Notes under the pieces: generated by a model
Told to the model about the DNA's origin: nothing
The model's input: the letters and a program-made list of their open reading frames with translations, nothing else
Databases searched by the model: none
NCBI GenBank assembly: GCA_020436165.1
Contig: JAGQYI010000063.1
Coordinates: forward strand, 1 to 64,000
Source of the DNA: Cyclobacteriaceae bacterium
GTDB lineage: Bacteria > Bacteroidota > Bacteroidia > Cytophagales > Cyclobacteriaceae
Length of the DNA stretch: 64,000 nucleotides
Reading direction: 5' to 3'
Translations under genes and position numbers: made by a program
Shown here: positions 52,565 through 61,765 of the stretch, one piece after another
Numbering within the stretch: position 1 is the first letter of the stretch
How the letters are laid out: every line of letters starts with the position of its first letter

Positions 52565-54025
52565 TTATTCAGGTATTAACCACCAGAAAGGTCTCCCTTT
52601 GGCTTTGTATAAAAACATATAGTGCATTAACCATTTTAACCAGTGTCCTGCAAGACCAGGTTCTCCCATCGTAGTGGTAATATCGCGGCCCCAGTCTGGA
52701 TATTTCTCCCAGTCTGGCACAATCGGATTTACCGTCATGGTTGCTGCCGTTCCGTGTGTCATGCCAAAACCGGCTGAAACAATACATGCGGCTCCCATTC
52801 GGCCCATCGAGGCTCTGTGTTTGAATTGCGGTTCTCCCGATTTAATCCATTCGGCTACGTTTTGAGCCGTAATTTTACCGGTTACGCCTGAAGGCATTCC
52901 TGTTCGTGGAGGAGCAGGGAAAATAGGTGTTCCATTCTTACTCTTCATGGGTTTTGAAATGGAATGGGGAGGCGCAAATGCAATTCCAGGCGCAAGAACG
53001 TTGGCATATGTTGGGTTTTGATAGGTTTCAGGCCAGTCGTTCACACTCCATTGATCATAGTCTTTTGGAGTATAATCAGCGTCTACCTTCATAAACCCGT
53101 TAGGAGCAAACAAGGTATCGGTAATATCTTCACCCGCTTTGTTATAAGCTTTAAACCCATGGCCTGAGAAACCTGGAATGAGCATTGCAAAATCAAATTT
53201 TTGCTCCAGGTTTTCCCCATCCAGATTTTCGTAATAGATCGTGTTGTTCTCAATTTTTTTAACACCGGCCCGCTTTATCCATCGGATACCACGTTCAATA
53301 AAATACGACTCTGTAAAGAGTTTGGTGTTGGAAATGTATCCACCCTTTTTGATAAAGGCTCCACCCATTCCAAAATCGCCTAATTCATATTCATTGGTGA
53401 GCCAAACAAGCTCTGCCATATCTTGCAACTTACGGTGCTTAATTTCATAGGCTACATTCAAAATGTATTCGAAGGCTGCTCCCTGGCAGGTAGCGGTGGG
53501 GTGTCCGGTGCCAATAACAAAGGTTTGTTTTTCACCGGCCTTCATTTTTTCAAATTTCTTTTCCAATTCCTCCCAGGCTTCCTGCGCATGGTTATAGGTA
53601 CATACCGAGGTTAACCCTCCCTGACCGGGCACAAGCCCTTCGGTAGCAGCAAAGTTTAGCTTGGGGCCTGTGGCATTTATAAGATAATCGTATGTTACCT
53701 TTTCTTTTTGCCCTTTCTGTTCTTCGGAGGTGTATTCTACCTCCACAAAAGGACTCTCCAGTTCAGCATCGCCTTCAGGATAAAAATTGGTAGCCTTGGC
53801 CTGTATCATTTCTATTCCCCACTTTTTGTAACGGGGCGCAAGTTTAAAGCGAACCTCATCTATTTTCATTCTGCCAACTCCTACCCAAATATTGGAGGGA
53901 ATCCAATTATAGTAGGTGTTGGGTGTGATAACGGTAATAGTATGCTTTTTACCTAAATATTTACGCAGGTAAGAGGTGGCCGTGTGGCCTGAAATACCTG
54001 CGCCAAGAACAACAACTCGTGCCAT
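52565..54025 (-). CDS. Sulfide:quinone oxidoreductase-like flavoprotein
   Basis: A 486-residue FAD-dependent enzyme. N-terminal VVVLGAGISGHTATSYLR is the FAD-binding GxGxxG loop. Three Cys residues sit where SQR enzymes keep theirs: Cys142 in LTSVCTYNHA, Cys180 in HPTATCQGAAFEY and Cys414 in GAACIVSAGFG. SQR oxidises sulfide to sulfane sulfur and passes electrons to quinone in the membrane. The 52-residue gene downstream may help anchoring. An alternative is an NADH dehydrogenase-2-like role, but the three Cys argue for SQR. Confidence 0.83.
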   Translation of the reverse strand: MARVVVLGAGISGHTATSYLRKYLGKKHTITVITPNTYYNWIPSNIWVGVGRMKIDEVRFKLAPRYKKWGIEMIQAKATNFYPEGDAELESPFVEVEYTSEEQKGQKEKVTYDYLINATGPKLNFAATEGLVPGQGGLTSVCTYNHAQEAWEELEKKFEKMKAGEKQTFVIGTGHPTATCQGAAFEYILNVAYEIKHRKLQDMAELVWLTNEYELGDFGMGGAFIKKGGYISNTKLFTESYFIERGIRWIKRAGVKKIENNTIYYENLDGENLEQKFDFAMLIPGFSGHGFKAYNKAGEDITDTLFAPNGFMKVDADYTPKDYDQWSVNDWPETYQNPTYANVLAPGIAFAPPHSISKPMKSKNGTPIFPAPPRTGMPSGVTGKITAQNVAEWIKSGEPQFKHRASMGRMGAACIVSAGFGMTHGTAATMTVNPIVPDWEKYPDWGRDITTTMGEPGLAGHWLKWLMHYMFLYKAKGRPFWWLIPE

Positions 54026-54124
54026 TATAGTATAGTTTTTGAATGGTAATTCACGAAATTATGATTTAGCGCATTGGGTTTGTGTGACTTGTATTACAAA
54101 CCAGTGATAATCAATAGATCTGGC

Positions 54125-55378
54125 CTATGCTCTTGGGAGCTTTATGTAGAATGTTGAACCTTCCCCCTCTTTACTTTCAAGCCATATCCAGCCACTCATT
54201 CTGTCAATATATCTTTTAACAATATAGAGACCAATGCCGGAGGAGGGTTCATTATTTGTTGGTACAGCGCTAAGCACCTGGTGCTTTTTAAACACGTTTT
54301 CAAGGTCATTTTCCTTGAAGCCCGGGCCCCGATCCTGCACCGTTACCAAAACTTGCTTTTGATCTGATTTCACATCGATAACGACCTTTTTGTTTGGCTC
54401 AGAATATTTAATGGCGTTCGAAAGAAGGTTGGAAAAAACTTTGTAAAGCCCCTCTTCTATACCATGAATAAGTATGTTTTTTGAATCGCAGATATGCTTT
54501 ACCTCAATGCTTTTAGCTTTGGCAAGAGGAGCCATTTCGTTGATGACCTGAAGAATAGTTTTGTTAAGATTAACATCTGATAAGCCCGCCTTTTCTATAG
54601 ATTCTTCAATTGACTGGTTCTTTAAGTAGCCCGTAATCTGGTTTTTGTGGTTATCGGCCAGTCCTTTGATTTTTCGCATCAATTCTTTTTGCTCATTAGA
54701 AAGCTTGTCGCTTTCCAATTCCAAAATGGAGATAAGACCCTCAATTTGAGCCAAGGGCGTTTTAAGATCGTGTGCGACAATGCTCATTAGATCGTTTTTT
54801 TCTACATTGAGCTTTTCAAGTTTTAAACGTTGTGTCTTTAGCAATTCTTTGTACCGATCTTGAATAATAATGAAGTATCTGAGCGAAATAACAATTGCAA
54901 TAGTTAGAGCAATAATGTTTACATAAGAATAATTCTCAATGGGGTATGGATGGACAAAGAATTGAGGGGCCAGAAATAGAAAAATGTCTAAAGTAATGAG
55001 CAAATAAAGCTGTAATGGATTGTTACCAAGAATAATAAATAAGACAATTATCAATAGATAGAAGTACTCAGCTCCACGACCTGGTAATACATACATGGAG
55101 GTGAGAAAAATTTGTAAATTCAAGAATAAAAAAATTAGAAACTTACTCAGACCATACTTCTTTTTTGTAACAGGAATTAATAAGCCTAAGGAAAGGATAA
55201 AGAATACAGCCTGCAGAATGGAATTATTGTATTGATTGGTGTATAAACCATTATAAACCAAAAAAAAGGCATTGTAAAGCAAGTAAATAAGTACTGTAGT
55301 GTACAGTACTTTTCCTTTTATATTTTCCTCAAAATTTATTGGAGAAGTATTCTCCGAACTCGAAGGATCAGATGGCAT
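54125..55378 (-). CDS. Membrane sensor histidine kinase, orphan
   Basis: A 417-residue protein with about six N-terminal transmembrane helices (to about residue 170), a coiled-coil linker (TQRLKLEKLNVEKNDL) and a HisKA/HATPase_c core. H box SIVAHDLKTPLAQIEGL holds the phospho-accepting His; N box KVFSNLLSNAIKYSEP, D box VQDRGPGFKEND and G box SSGIGLYIVKRY are all present. No response regulator gene is next to it. Signal unknown; the integral-membrane sensor has no recognised extracytoplasmic domain. Confidence 0.87.
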   Translation of the reverse strand: MPSDPSSSENTSPINFEENIKGKVLYTTVLIYLLYNAFFLVYNGLYTNQYNNSILQAVFFILSLGLLIPVTKKKYGLSKFLIFLFLNLQIFLTSMYVLPGRGAEYFYLLIIVLFIILGNNPLQLYLLITLDIFLFLAPQFFVHPYPIENYSYVNIIALTIAIVISLRYFIIIQDRYKELLKTQRLKLEKLNVEKNDLMSIVAHDLKTPLAQIEGLISILELESDKLSNEQKELMRKIKGLADNHKNQITGYLKNQSIEESIEKAGLSDVNLNKTILQVINEMAPLAKAKSIEVKHICDSKNILIHGIEEGLYKVFSNLLSNAIKYSEPNKKVVIDVKSDQKQVLVTVQDRGPGFKENDLENVFKKHQVLSAVPTNNEPSSGIGLYIVKRYIDRMSGWIWLESKEGEGSTFYIKLPRA

Positions 55379-55426
55379 AAGCGCTTATTGTGCAGGAAAT
55401 ATACAAAAAAACGAAAATTTACCTTT

Positions 55427-56317
55427 CTATTTTTTTCTATTCGTTAAATAAACCCCGGTTAACACACCCAGCATTCCCAGGTAATGTCCCGGTAATAGTA
55501 CTTCTCCATCCCATAAGCCCCAAAGAATGGCAACAATAGGAATCAGGTATGTTACAGAACTTGTAAATATGGGTGATGTTATTTGTATAAGCATATTAAA
55601 CAATGCCATGGCTACTGCTGTGCTCATAATACCTAAAATGGCTATGTACATAAAGGATTGCCTGGCGATAGGTTCTGTTGCTATTTGATGAGCTGCATCT
55701 GTGAAAAATAAAAGATACGTTAACGCAACAGGAACGATCATGCCTAATGAAACACTTGTTACAGTCATTGCATCCAATCCTTTCACATTGAATTTGATCA
55801 CATTCACATTTATGCCATAGCAAAAAGTGGCAGCTAGTATAAATAGCCCATAACTATTAATAGTTGATAAGGAGTCCCACGAACCGGCCAAAACCAGGGC
55901 GGCTGTTCCGGCAAATCCAAGAAATACTCCCAAAAACTGTAATTTTCTAAACTTTTGCGCATAAAAAAATGCACCTACCAGAAGAACAAAAATGGGAGTA
56001 AGAGCATTTAATACCCCTGCCAATGCGCTGTCGAGCTGAGTCTCTGCTTTGGCAAACAAAAAGGCAGGAATGAAACTGCCTACAAAGCCAACTACTAACA
56101 AGAACCACCAGTTAGTGCCTTTTACATGTTTCATTTTTGAAAAGGCGAACGGCAGCAAAACAATGCCTGCGCTCAGCATGCGTAAGGCGCCAACTTCTCC
56201 CGGGTCAAATGCATCGAGCCCTCTTTTGATTAGTATGAATGAAGTACCCCAAATGAGTGTGAGAATCGCCAGTAATGTCCAGGCCAGCGATCTCTGTTGT
56301 TTGGCCCCAATGGTCAT
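55427..56317 (-). CDS. EamA/DMT superfamily transporter
   Basis: A 296-residue inner-membrane protein with about ten helices in two EamA repeats: LIWGTSFILIKRGLDAFDPG and ALRMLSAGIVLLPF in the first, TSSVTYLIPIVAILWGLWDG in the second. Typical for drug or metabolite exporters of this family. It overlaps dusB by 4 bases and follows it on the same strand. Not closely similar to the putative sugar permease at 21930. Confidence 0.85.
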   Translation of the reverse strand: MTIGAKQQRSLAWTLLAILTLIWGTSFILIKRGLDAFDPGEVGALRMLSAGIVLLPFAFSKMKHVKGTNWWFLLVVGFVGSFIPAFLFAKAETQLDSALAGVLNALTPIFVLLVGAFFYAQKFRKLQFLGVFLGFAGTAALVLAGSWDSLSTINSYGLFILAATFCYGINVNVIKFNVKGLDAMTVTSVSLGMIVPVALTYLLFFTDAAHQIATEPIARQSFMYIAILGIMSTAVAMALFNMLIQITSPIFTSSVTYLIPIVAILWGLWDGEVLLPGHYLGMLGVLTGVYLTNRKK

Positions 56318-57309
56318 GAGACGAACTCTGATTGGCTAAATTTTTCACTTATTTCATCCAGCACGTCAAACAATGCCTGGTCATCTTCCAACTCCACTAA
56401 TTGTGTTCGGTAGGGTTTAAAGTGAGGAATTCCTTTAAAATAATTGGTATAATGTCTTCGCATCTCAAAAATGCCTGTTTTACCAGGCTTCCAATCTATT
56501 GAAAAGCTTAGATGTTTTTTAACGGCATCTACTCTTTGTTTTATGGTAGGGGGTTCCAGATGCTCACCCGTGGCCATAAAATGTTTTATTTCGTTGAATA
56601 TCCATGGGTAGCCAATGGCGGCACGACCAATCATAATGCCATCAACACCATACTTCTCCTTGTATTCAACCGCTTTTTCAGGTGAGTCAATGTCGCCATT
56701 GCCAAAGATGGGTATCTCAATTTCAGGATCGTTCTTAACGGCCGCAATCATGGTCCAATCGGCTTCGCCTTTGTACATCTGCTGACGCGTGCGGCCATGA
56801 ATGGTTAAGGCTTTTATACCTGCTTCCTGTAACCGCTTGGCTACTTCAACAATTTCTATAGTGCTGCTATCCCAGCCCAGTCGTGTTTTAACCGTTACGG
56901 GTAAATTCACCTGCTTCACAATTTCGGCAGTCATCTGTTGCATTTTGGGGATATCCAACAAAATACCTGCACCGGCACCTTTGCTCACCACTTTTTTTAC
57001 AGGGCATCCGTAATTAATATCTATAAGCTCAGGCTGGGCTTCCTCGGCTCTGGAAGCAGCTAAACGCATCGATTCTATCTTATCACCAAAAATCTGAATA
57101 CCGATGGGGCGTTCATAGTCAAATACATCCAGCTTTTGCACGCTTTTAGCAGCATCGCGAATTAAACCTTCAGCAGAAATAAATTCCGTGTACATCAGGT
57201 CAGCGCCATTTTCCTTGCACACCGCCCTGAAAGGAGGATCACTTACATCCTCCATAGGAGCTAAAAGAAGCGGGAATTCGCCAATTTCGTGTTTGCCTAT
57301 CTTAACCAT
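56314..57309 (-). CDS. dusB: tRNA-dihydrouridine synthase
   Basis: A 331-residue FMN enzyme that reduces uridines in tRNA. LLAPMEDVSDPPFRAVC starts the barrel, DINYGCPVKKVVSKGAGAG contains the catalytic Cys and substrate loop, VKTRLGWD and ALTIHGRTRQQMYKGEADW follow, and GNGDIDSPEKA with DGIMIGRAAIGYPW ends the FMN site. The DusB subclass is likely for Bacteroidota. Followed by the EamA gene with a 4-base overlap. Confidence 0.93.
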   Translation of the reverse strand: MVKIGKHEIGEFPLLLAPMEDVSDPPFRAVCKENGADLMYTEFISAEGLIRDAAKSVQKLDVFDYERPIGIQIFGDKIESMRLAASRAEEAQPELIDINYGCPVKKVVSKGAGAGILLDIPKMQQMTAEIVKQVNLPVTVKTRLGWDSSTIEIVEVAKRLQEAGIKALTIHGRTRQQMYKGEADWTMIAAVKNDPEIEIPIFGNGDIDSPEKAVEYKEKYGVDGIMIGRAAIGYPWIFNEIKHFMATGEHLEPPTIKQRVDAVKKHLSFSIDWKPGKTGIFEMRRHYTNYFKGIPHFKPYRTQLVELEDDQALFDVLDEISEKFSQSEFVS

Positions 57310-57367
57310 TTAAGCCATTTCGATTGTAGCTTGCAAAGTTATGCCTTTTCCAAAAAAATAATCCGCT

Positions 57368-57375
57368 TATTTTTG
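57368..57375 (+). promoter_or_regulatory. Possible -7 box before the CPBP gene
   Basis: TATTTTTG matches TAnnTTTG and lies 16 bases before ATG 57391. No good TTTG at the -33 distance was seen, so it is a weak call. Confidence 0.3.
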
Positions 57376-57390
57376 CTGCAAACAACTTGA

Positions 57391-58326
57391 ATGGAGAACC
57401 ACTCGATACAACCTTTTGGAGAACCTATAAACCCCTGGAGGTTACTTATTATAACAGTTGTTAGCAGCTTTGTTGGGTTCCAGCTTATTGGAGGCTTTAT
57501 TGGTATTTTGGCTGTACTACCTTTTTATGAAGGTGGTATCATGGATTTTATGACTGCAATGGGTGATCCTCTGAGTCATCCTGACATACGGATGCCAATT
57601 CTTGTAATTCAGGGGATAGGTTCCGCTTTTGGAATGATATTTATCCCATGGCTTATCTATACTAAGATTTTCAAATTCGAACTGAATTTTGGACAAACAA
57701 GGGCTGAGGTTCAGCCGCTGATTCTTACTTTCCTTCTTGTTTTGTTCTTCATGGCGGTCAATTCTCCTGTGGTTGAGTGGAATCAAAGTATTAAACTTCC
57801 GTCATTCCTCGGAGGTCTTGAGGAGTCACTGAGGTCGATGGAACAAAATCTTGAAGAATTGACTAAATATATGACTCAGTTTAATTCGGTGGGGCAGTTG
57901 TTGTTTGGTATGCTCATTATTGCTGTAATACCTGCAATTGGGGAAGAATTGGTTTTTAGAGGACTCGTACAAAATCATTTGTTCAGGATAACCAAGAATG
58001 TTCATGTGGCTATTTGGGTAGCAGCCTTCCTTTTTGGTGCCATGCATATGCAGTTTTACGGCATGTTTGCACGGATGATGTTGGGCGCTATGTTCGGGTA
58101 TCTTTACTATTTTTCAGGAAGTTTGTTTTATCCAATGCTGGCCCATTTTGTGAACAACGGAGTGGCCGTGCTGGCTGTATATATGTACAACAAAGGAGAG
58201 TTGAATTATAATATAGAATCTCCAGAAGCATTGCCCTGGCATCAGGTTTTAATTTCAACAGTCGTTTTTATATTGCTATTTTTTGCTTTCATTAGGAATT
58301 TTAAGCGCAAAGAATATAATGCCTAA
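57391..58326 (+). CDS. CPBP-family intramembrane glutamic protease
   Basis: A 311-residue inner-membrane protein with about eight helices. The CPBP/Abi motifs are intact: GEELVFRGLVQNHLFRI (EExxxR), LFGAMHMQFYG (catalytic His) and LAHFVNNG (HxxxN). Members cleave prenylated or membrane peptides. A possible -7 box TATTTTTG lies at 57368-57375. Its last 8 bases overlap the start of the DUF2007 gene, and it begins a run CPBP-DUF2007-cdsA with overlapping ends. Confidence 0.88.
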   Translation: MENHSIQPFGEPINPWRLLIITVVSSFVGFQLIGGFIGILAVLPFYEGGIMDFMTAMGDPLSHPDIRMPILVIQGIGSAFGMIFIPWLIYTKIFKFELNFGQTRAEVQPLILTFLLVLFFMAVNSPVVEWNQSIKLPSFLGGLEESLRSMEQNLEELTKYMTQFNSVGQLLFGMLIIAVIPAIGEELVFRGLVQNHLFRITKNVHVAIWVAAFLFGAMHMQFYGMFARMMLGAMFGYLYYFSGSLFYPMLAHFVNNGVAVLAVYMYNKGELNYNIESPEALPWHQVLISTVVFILLFFAFIRNFKRKEYNA

Positions 58327-58534
58327 TTGGTCTAAAATATACGAAACTAAAAAACCCTACCGAGCTGAAATGGTTAAGGACATTTTAGAAAATTATGGTA
58401 TTAAAGCGATAGTTTTAAACAGGAAAGACACCGCATATGATATTTTTGGTCAGCTTGAAGTGCATGTAAATGCAGATGAGGTTTTAAAAGCTTTGAAAAT
58501 AATAGAGGATGACATCAGATTCGAAGAGGTTTAG
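58319..58534 (+). CDS. DUF2007 domain protein
   Basis: A 71-residue protein from ATG 58319 (MPNWSKIYETKKPYRAEMVK), which overlaps the CPBP gene end by 8 bases; a longer TTG frame is less likely. YGIKAIVLNRKDTAY and FGQLEVHVNADEVLKALKII match the small DUF2007 ('putative signal transducing protein') family. Function unknown. Its 3' end overlaps the cdsA start by 26 bases. Confidence 0.82.
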   Translation: MPNWSKIYETKKPYRAEMVKDILENYGIKAIVLNRKDTAYDIFGQLEVHVNADEVLKALKIIEDDIRFEEV

Positions 58535-59339
58535 TTCGTTAAACCAACGTGTGCCTACGGCAATTGTAGGAGCTTTAGCAATTATTGGTGGGGTTTCTTA
58601 CGGTATGTGGGGTTATTTTGCAGTCTTTCTAATTATTGGAGGCTTCAGCTTATGGGAGTTTTACAGGTTGGCCATTATGGATGAAATGGCACCTCTCAAG
58701 ATATGGGGAACTATACTGGGTATGGTACTTTTTTCCGTTTCTTTTTTAATAGAAGCAGACATTATCGATCCCAAATATATTTTGCTTGCCTTCCCTCTTT
58801 TTGCTTCCGTATTTCTTATCAAACTGTACAAAAAGGGAGAGACAAAACCTTTTACACATGTTGCCTATACCTATTTGGGCATAGTGTACGTATCCATTCC
58901 CTTTTCGCTTTTAAATGTGATTGTGTTTGATATGGGGCACTATCGTTACCAGGTTATCCTTGGTATGCTCTTTATTTTATGGGCCAGTGATACCGGAGCC
59001 TATTTCTCAGGCATTCTTTTTGGAAAGAAAAAACTTTTTGAACGTGTATCGCCTAAAAAGACCTGGGAGGGTAGTATAGGAGGTGGAGTTTTAGGTTTGA
59101 TTATGGCGTATGTGTTCTCCCTTTATTTCTCAGATCTCACCATGATTCAATGGTTTGTAGCTGCCGCGCTCATCGTTATTGCGGGTACCTATGGAGACCT
59201 GGTTGAGTCGCTTTTCAAACGAAGTATCGCCATAAAGGATTCCGGAGAATCTCTTCCCGGACATGGTGGCTTTTTAGACCGTTTTGACGGTTTATTGCTG
59301 GCTAGCCCTTTTATGGCAGCATTTATAAAGCTGATTTAG
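58509..59339 (+). CDS. cdsA: Phosphatidate cytidylyltransferase
   Basis: A 276-residue inner-membrane enzyme that makes CDP-diacylglycerol from phosphatidate and CTP. Multiple helices and the CdsA signature SLFKRSIAIKDSGESLPGHG with the following GFLDRFDG are intact, as is SDTGAYFSGILFGKKKLFE with VSPKKTWEGSIGG. It begins inside the DUF2007 gene. The phosphatidylserine decarboxylase gene follows 92 bases later, so both phospholipid steps lie together. Confidence 0.93.
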   Translation: MTSDSKRFSSLNQRVPTAIVGALAIIGGVSYGMWGYFAVFLIIGGFSLWEFYRLAIMDEMAPLKIWGTILGMVLFSVSFLIEADIIDPKYILLAFPLFASVFLIKLYKKGETKPFTHVAYTYLGIVYVSIPFSLLNVIVFDMGHYRYQVILGMLFILWASDTGAYFSGILFGKKKLFERVSPKKTWEGSIGGGVLGLIMAYVFSLYFSDLTMIQWFVAAALIVIAGTYGDLVESLFKRSIAIKDSGESLPGHGGFLDRFDGLLLASPFMAAFIKLI

Positions 59340-59382
59340 AGACAGTTATAAAATAAGTCGTATTTTTTGGTTTTAGATTATT

Positions 59383-59390
59383 TAACTTTG
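59383..59390 (+). promoter_or_regulatory. Possible -7 box before psd
   Basis: TAACTTTG at 59383-59390 matches TAnnTTTG exactly, 42 bases before the psd start. A TTTG lies upstream at a non-standard distance, so promoter strength is uncertain. Confidence 0.35.
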
Positions 59391-59431
59391 CATTTCTTAC
59401 AAAGAACAACCAGAAACGTTATTTACTTAAA

Positions 59432-60100
59432 ATGCTAAAAATGAGAATCCATAAGGAGGGAAGAAGACTGCTAAGCATTCTCTTTTTGCTCCTGGTGTCA
59501 TTCAACTTTGTGGTGGCATATGCCATTAAGCCCTCTGAGCAAATTCTTAACTTAAGTATAATAGCATCTATTATTCTTTACCTGGCTATACTTCAGTTTT
59601 TCAGGAACCCCCACATCACGGTTTCGAATAACGGCATGCATGTGCTGGCTCCTGCCGATGGTAAAGTGGTGGTAATTGAAAAAACACATGAGAATGAGTT
59701 TTTTGATGACGAGAGAATCCAGATTTCCATTTTCATGTCTCCTACCAATGTGCATGTAAACAGGGCCCCACTTTCAGGTATTGTAAAATATTTCAAATAC
59801 CACCCGGGAAAATACCGCGTTGCCTGGCATCCCAAATCTTCTACTGACAACGAAAGAACCACCATGGTACTTACCTCTCATTCGGGTATTGATGTGCTTG
59901 TTCGACAGATTGCCGGAGCTATGGCACGAAGAATCAAATGGTATGTTAACGAAGGCAGCCAGATTGAACAAGGCCATGAATATGGGTTCATTAAGTTTGG
60001 CTCAAGAGTAGATGTATTTCTACCATTGGATGCGAACATTCTTGTGCATCACGGCACAAAAACAAAAGGGGGCAGAACAGTACTGGCCGAGTTGGCCTAA
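59432..60100 (+). CDS. psd: Phosphatidylserine decarboxylase proenzyme
   Basis: A 222-residue short-type Psd (ATG 59432; 59441 also possible). One or two helices at the N terminus (LLSILFLLLVSFNFVVAY) and conserved stretches VLAPADGKVVVIE, FMSPTNVHVNRAP and YFKYHPGKYRVAW. Self-cleavage site FGSR gives the pyruvoyl group from Ser191. It makes phosphatidylethanolamine, the main lipid of Bacteroidota, downstream of CdsA and PssA activities. Short forms of about 220 residues are normal in this phylum. Confidence 0.93.
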   Translation: MLKMRIHKEGRRLLSILFLLLVSFNFVVAYAIKPSEQILNLSIIASIILYLAILQFFRNPHITVSNNGMHVLAPADGKVVVIEKTHENEFFDDERIQISIFMSPTNVHVNRAPLSGIVKYFKYHPGKYRVAWHPKSSTDNERTTMVLTSHSGIDVLVRQIAGAMARRIKWYVNEGSQIEQGHEYGFIKFGSRVDVFLPLDANILVHHGTKTKGGRTVLAELA

Positions 60101-60195
60101 ACTTTGTCTTCTTTTTGACAAACCCATTTTATTTACTTTTCTATTTGGAACGATTAGGAGGTACACTTCGTTACTTTGAATAAACAATTACCGAC

Positions 60196-60798
60196 ATGAA
60201 GTATCTCGTTATAATTCTATTACTTTCATTTGCATCTATGACAAACGCTCAAGATCAAAAGCCTTCAACAGAAGTTGCTGTTTTTGGAGAAGGATGTTTC
60301 TGGTGTACGGAAGCCGTATTTGAAGAACTTAAAGGGGTAATATCTGTTGAATCTGGTTATATGGGAGGTAAGGTTGCTAACCCTTCCTATCAATTGGTGT
60401 GCACCGGTACTACGGGGCATGCAGAAGTTACTAAAATAACTTTCGATCCTAATGTTATAAGCTTTAAGGAGTTATTGGAAGTGTTCTGGAAAACGCATGA
60501 TCCCACAACACTCAACAGGCAGGGAGCCGATACCGGAACCCAGTACAGATCAGCTATCTTTTACATGAATGAGGAGCAAAAAGAGTTAGCAGAAAAATAT
60601 AAGAAACGCCTGAACGAATCAGGTGCATTTAACGCACCCATTGTAACAGAGATAACCAAAGCGGGCCCCTTTTATCCTGCCGAAGATTACCATCAGAATT
60701 ACTATTCCCTCAATCCTAACCAAGGGTATTGCAGGTATGTAATTCAACCAAAAGTTGAGAAATTCAGGAAGGCATTTGCTGATAAGCTAAAGGACTAA
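60196..60798 (+). CDS. msrA: Exported peptide-methionine (S)-S-oxide reductase
   Basis: A 200-residue protein with a signal peptide (MKYLVIILLL to MTNAQ, about 19 residues), so a periplasmic MsrA. FGEGCFWCTEAVFEEL has the catalytic Cys34 and the second Cys37; GYMGGKVANPSY, GHAEVTKITFDP and TQYRSAIFY are typical, and NQGYCRYVI supplies a C-terminal resolving Cys. It repairs oxidised methionine in envelope proteins. It converges with the unknown gene at 60795 with a 4-base overlap. Confidence 0.95.
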   Translation: MKYLVIILLLSFASMTNAQDQKPSTEVAVFGEGCFWCTEAVFEELKGVISVESGYMGGKVANPSYQLVCTGTTGHAEVTKITFDPNVISFKELLEVFWKTHDPTTLNRQGADTGTQYRSAIFYMNEEQKELAEKYKKRLNESGAFNAPIVTEITKAGPFYPAEDYHQNYYSLNPNQGYCRYVIQPKVEKFRKAFADKLKD

Positions 60799-61481
60799 TT
60801 GTCGCTGTCAATTAACTTTTGATAATCTGGTCGGGGAAGTATATAAGGTATAACATCCGGGTTGTTGCTATCGAACCACATATTATAGCGTGCAACAATT
60901 TGCTGGTAGTTAAGAAATTTATACCCTTCTTCCGCATCGCGCACTTTTTTGTTTAATGCAGTATCGTCAAAAATCAGGGAACTCATATTACGGGCGAAAT
61001 TAATGGCCAACCGGCCAACAAAATAAGCTCTAAGAGTAACCGTATTGGTAACCAACCTGTTTACTGTATAGTAATCAGGTTTATCGAACGGTTTGTTGGG
61101 AATAAGCACAATACTTTCTCTTATAGCTCCTTCTCGCACAACCATTACCCAGCGGCTGCTGTCACCGTCAAAATATTCAGGAACATACAACTGATCGTTC
61201 ACATAAAAACCGGCAATTTTATCTTTCAGGTATGCTTTCTCTTTGTTATTCTTTTTTCGGTAGGTAATTAGAGGTAGCGTAGGGTCAGTTAATAGATATG
61301 GCTCTTCATATTTTATCAAAGCCTCCTCTTTTTCGCCATTTTTCAAGACTACATACCCATCCAGGGACTGGTCATACTTATCAATATCAACATATCTTTT
61401 GTAGGCTTCTTTGTTTATGGTTTGAGCAATAGCTGCAATCCCGAACAAAGTAAAGAGCGTACCTAAAAGTGCTTGTTTCAT
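60795..61481 (-). CDS. Exported protein of unknown function
   Basis: A 228-residue protein with signal peptide (LFGIAAIAQ). The body has GYVVLKNGEKEEALIKYEE and a RWVMVVREGAIRESIVL strand pair but no motif I recognise. It is not an obvious enzyme. Isolated and convergent with msrA, overlapping it by 4 bases. Confidence 0.6.
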   Translation of the reverse strand: MKQALLGTLFTLFGIAAIAQTINKEAYKRYVDIDKYDQSLDGYVVLKNGEKEEALIKYEEPYLLTDPTLPLITYRKKNNKEKAYLKDKIAGFYVNDQLYVPEYFDGDSSRWVMVVREGAIRESIVLIPNKPFDKPDYYTVNRLVTNTVTLRAYFVGRLAINFARNMSSLIFDDTALNKKVRDAEEGYKFLNYQQIVARYNMWFDSNNPDVIPYILPRPDYQKLIDSDN

Positions 61482-61598
61482 CAGGTTAATTTTTGGCGAT
61501 AAAACGCAATTACCGTACCATTAAGAAAACACAAGGGTCTCTAAAATGGTGATTGCAAAAGTAAATATAGAAAACTAACTGCAAAATAGACATTCTGT

Positions 61599-61691
61599 TT
61601 GTTTCAATTGAAAAAATGGTTTCAAGATAATTTGTTTGAAAATAGGCTTTACGAAAAGTATTTGCCTTTTATACCTCAAATCATCCAATAA
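61599..61691 (+). CDS. Possible 30-residue peptide with TTG start
   Basis: A short frame preceding moxR reads LFQLKKWFQDNLFENRLYEK, then YLPFIPQIIQ and a stop, from TTG 61599 to TAA 61691. Its amphipathic, charge-balanced make-up looks protein-like, but length, non-ATG start and lack of a known homologue leave it doubtful. It could be a peptide gene or a decayed gene tail. Confidence 0.22.
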   Translation: MFQLKKWFQDNLFENRLYEKYLPFIPQIIQ

Positions 61692-61765
61692 AAATTTACT
61701 TGCCGCATTCTAGTCTCAATTCTTTATACTTGCGGTTGAAAAAATTCAGAGTTTGCAACATAGTT

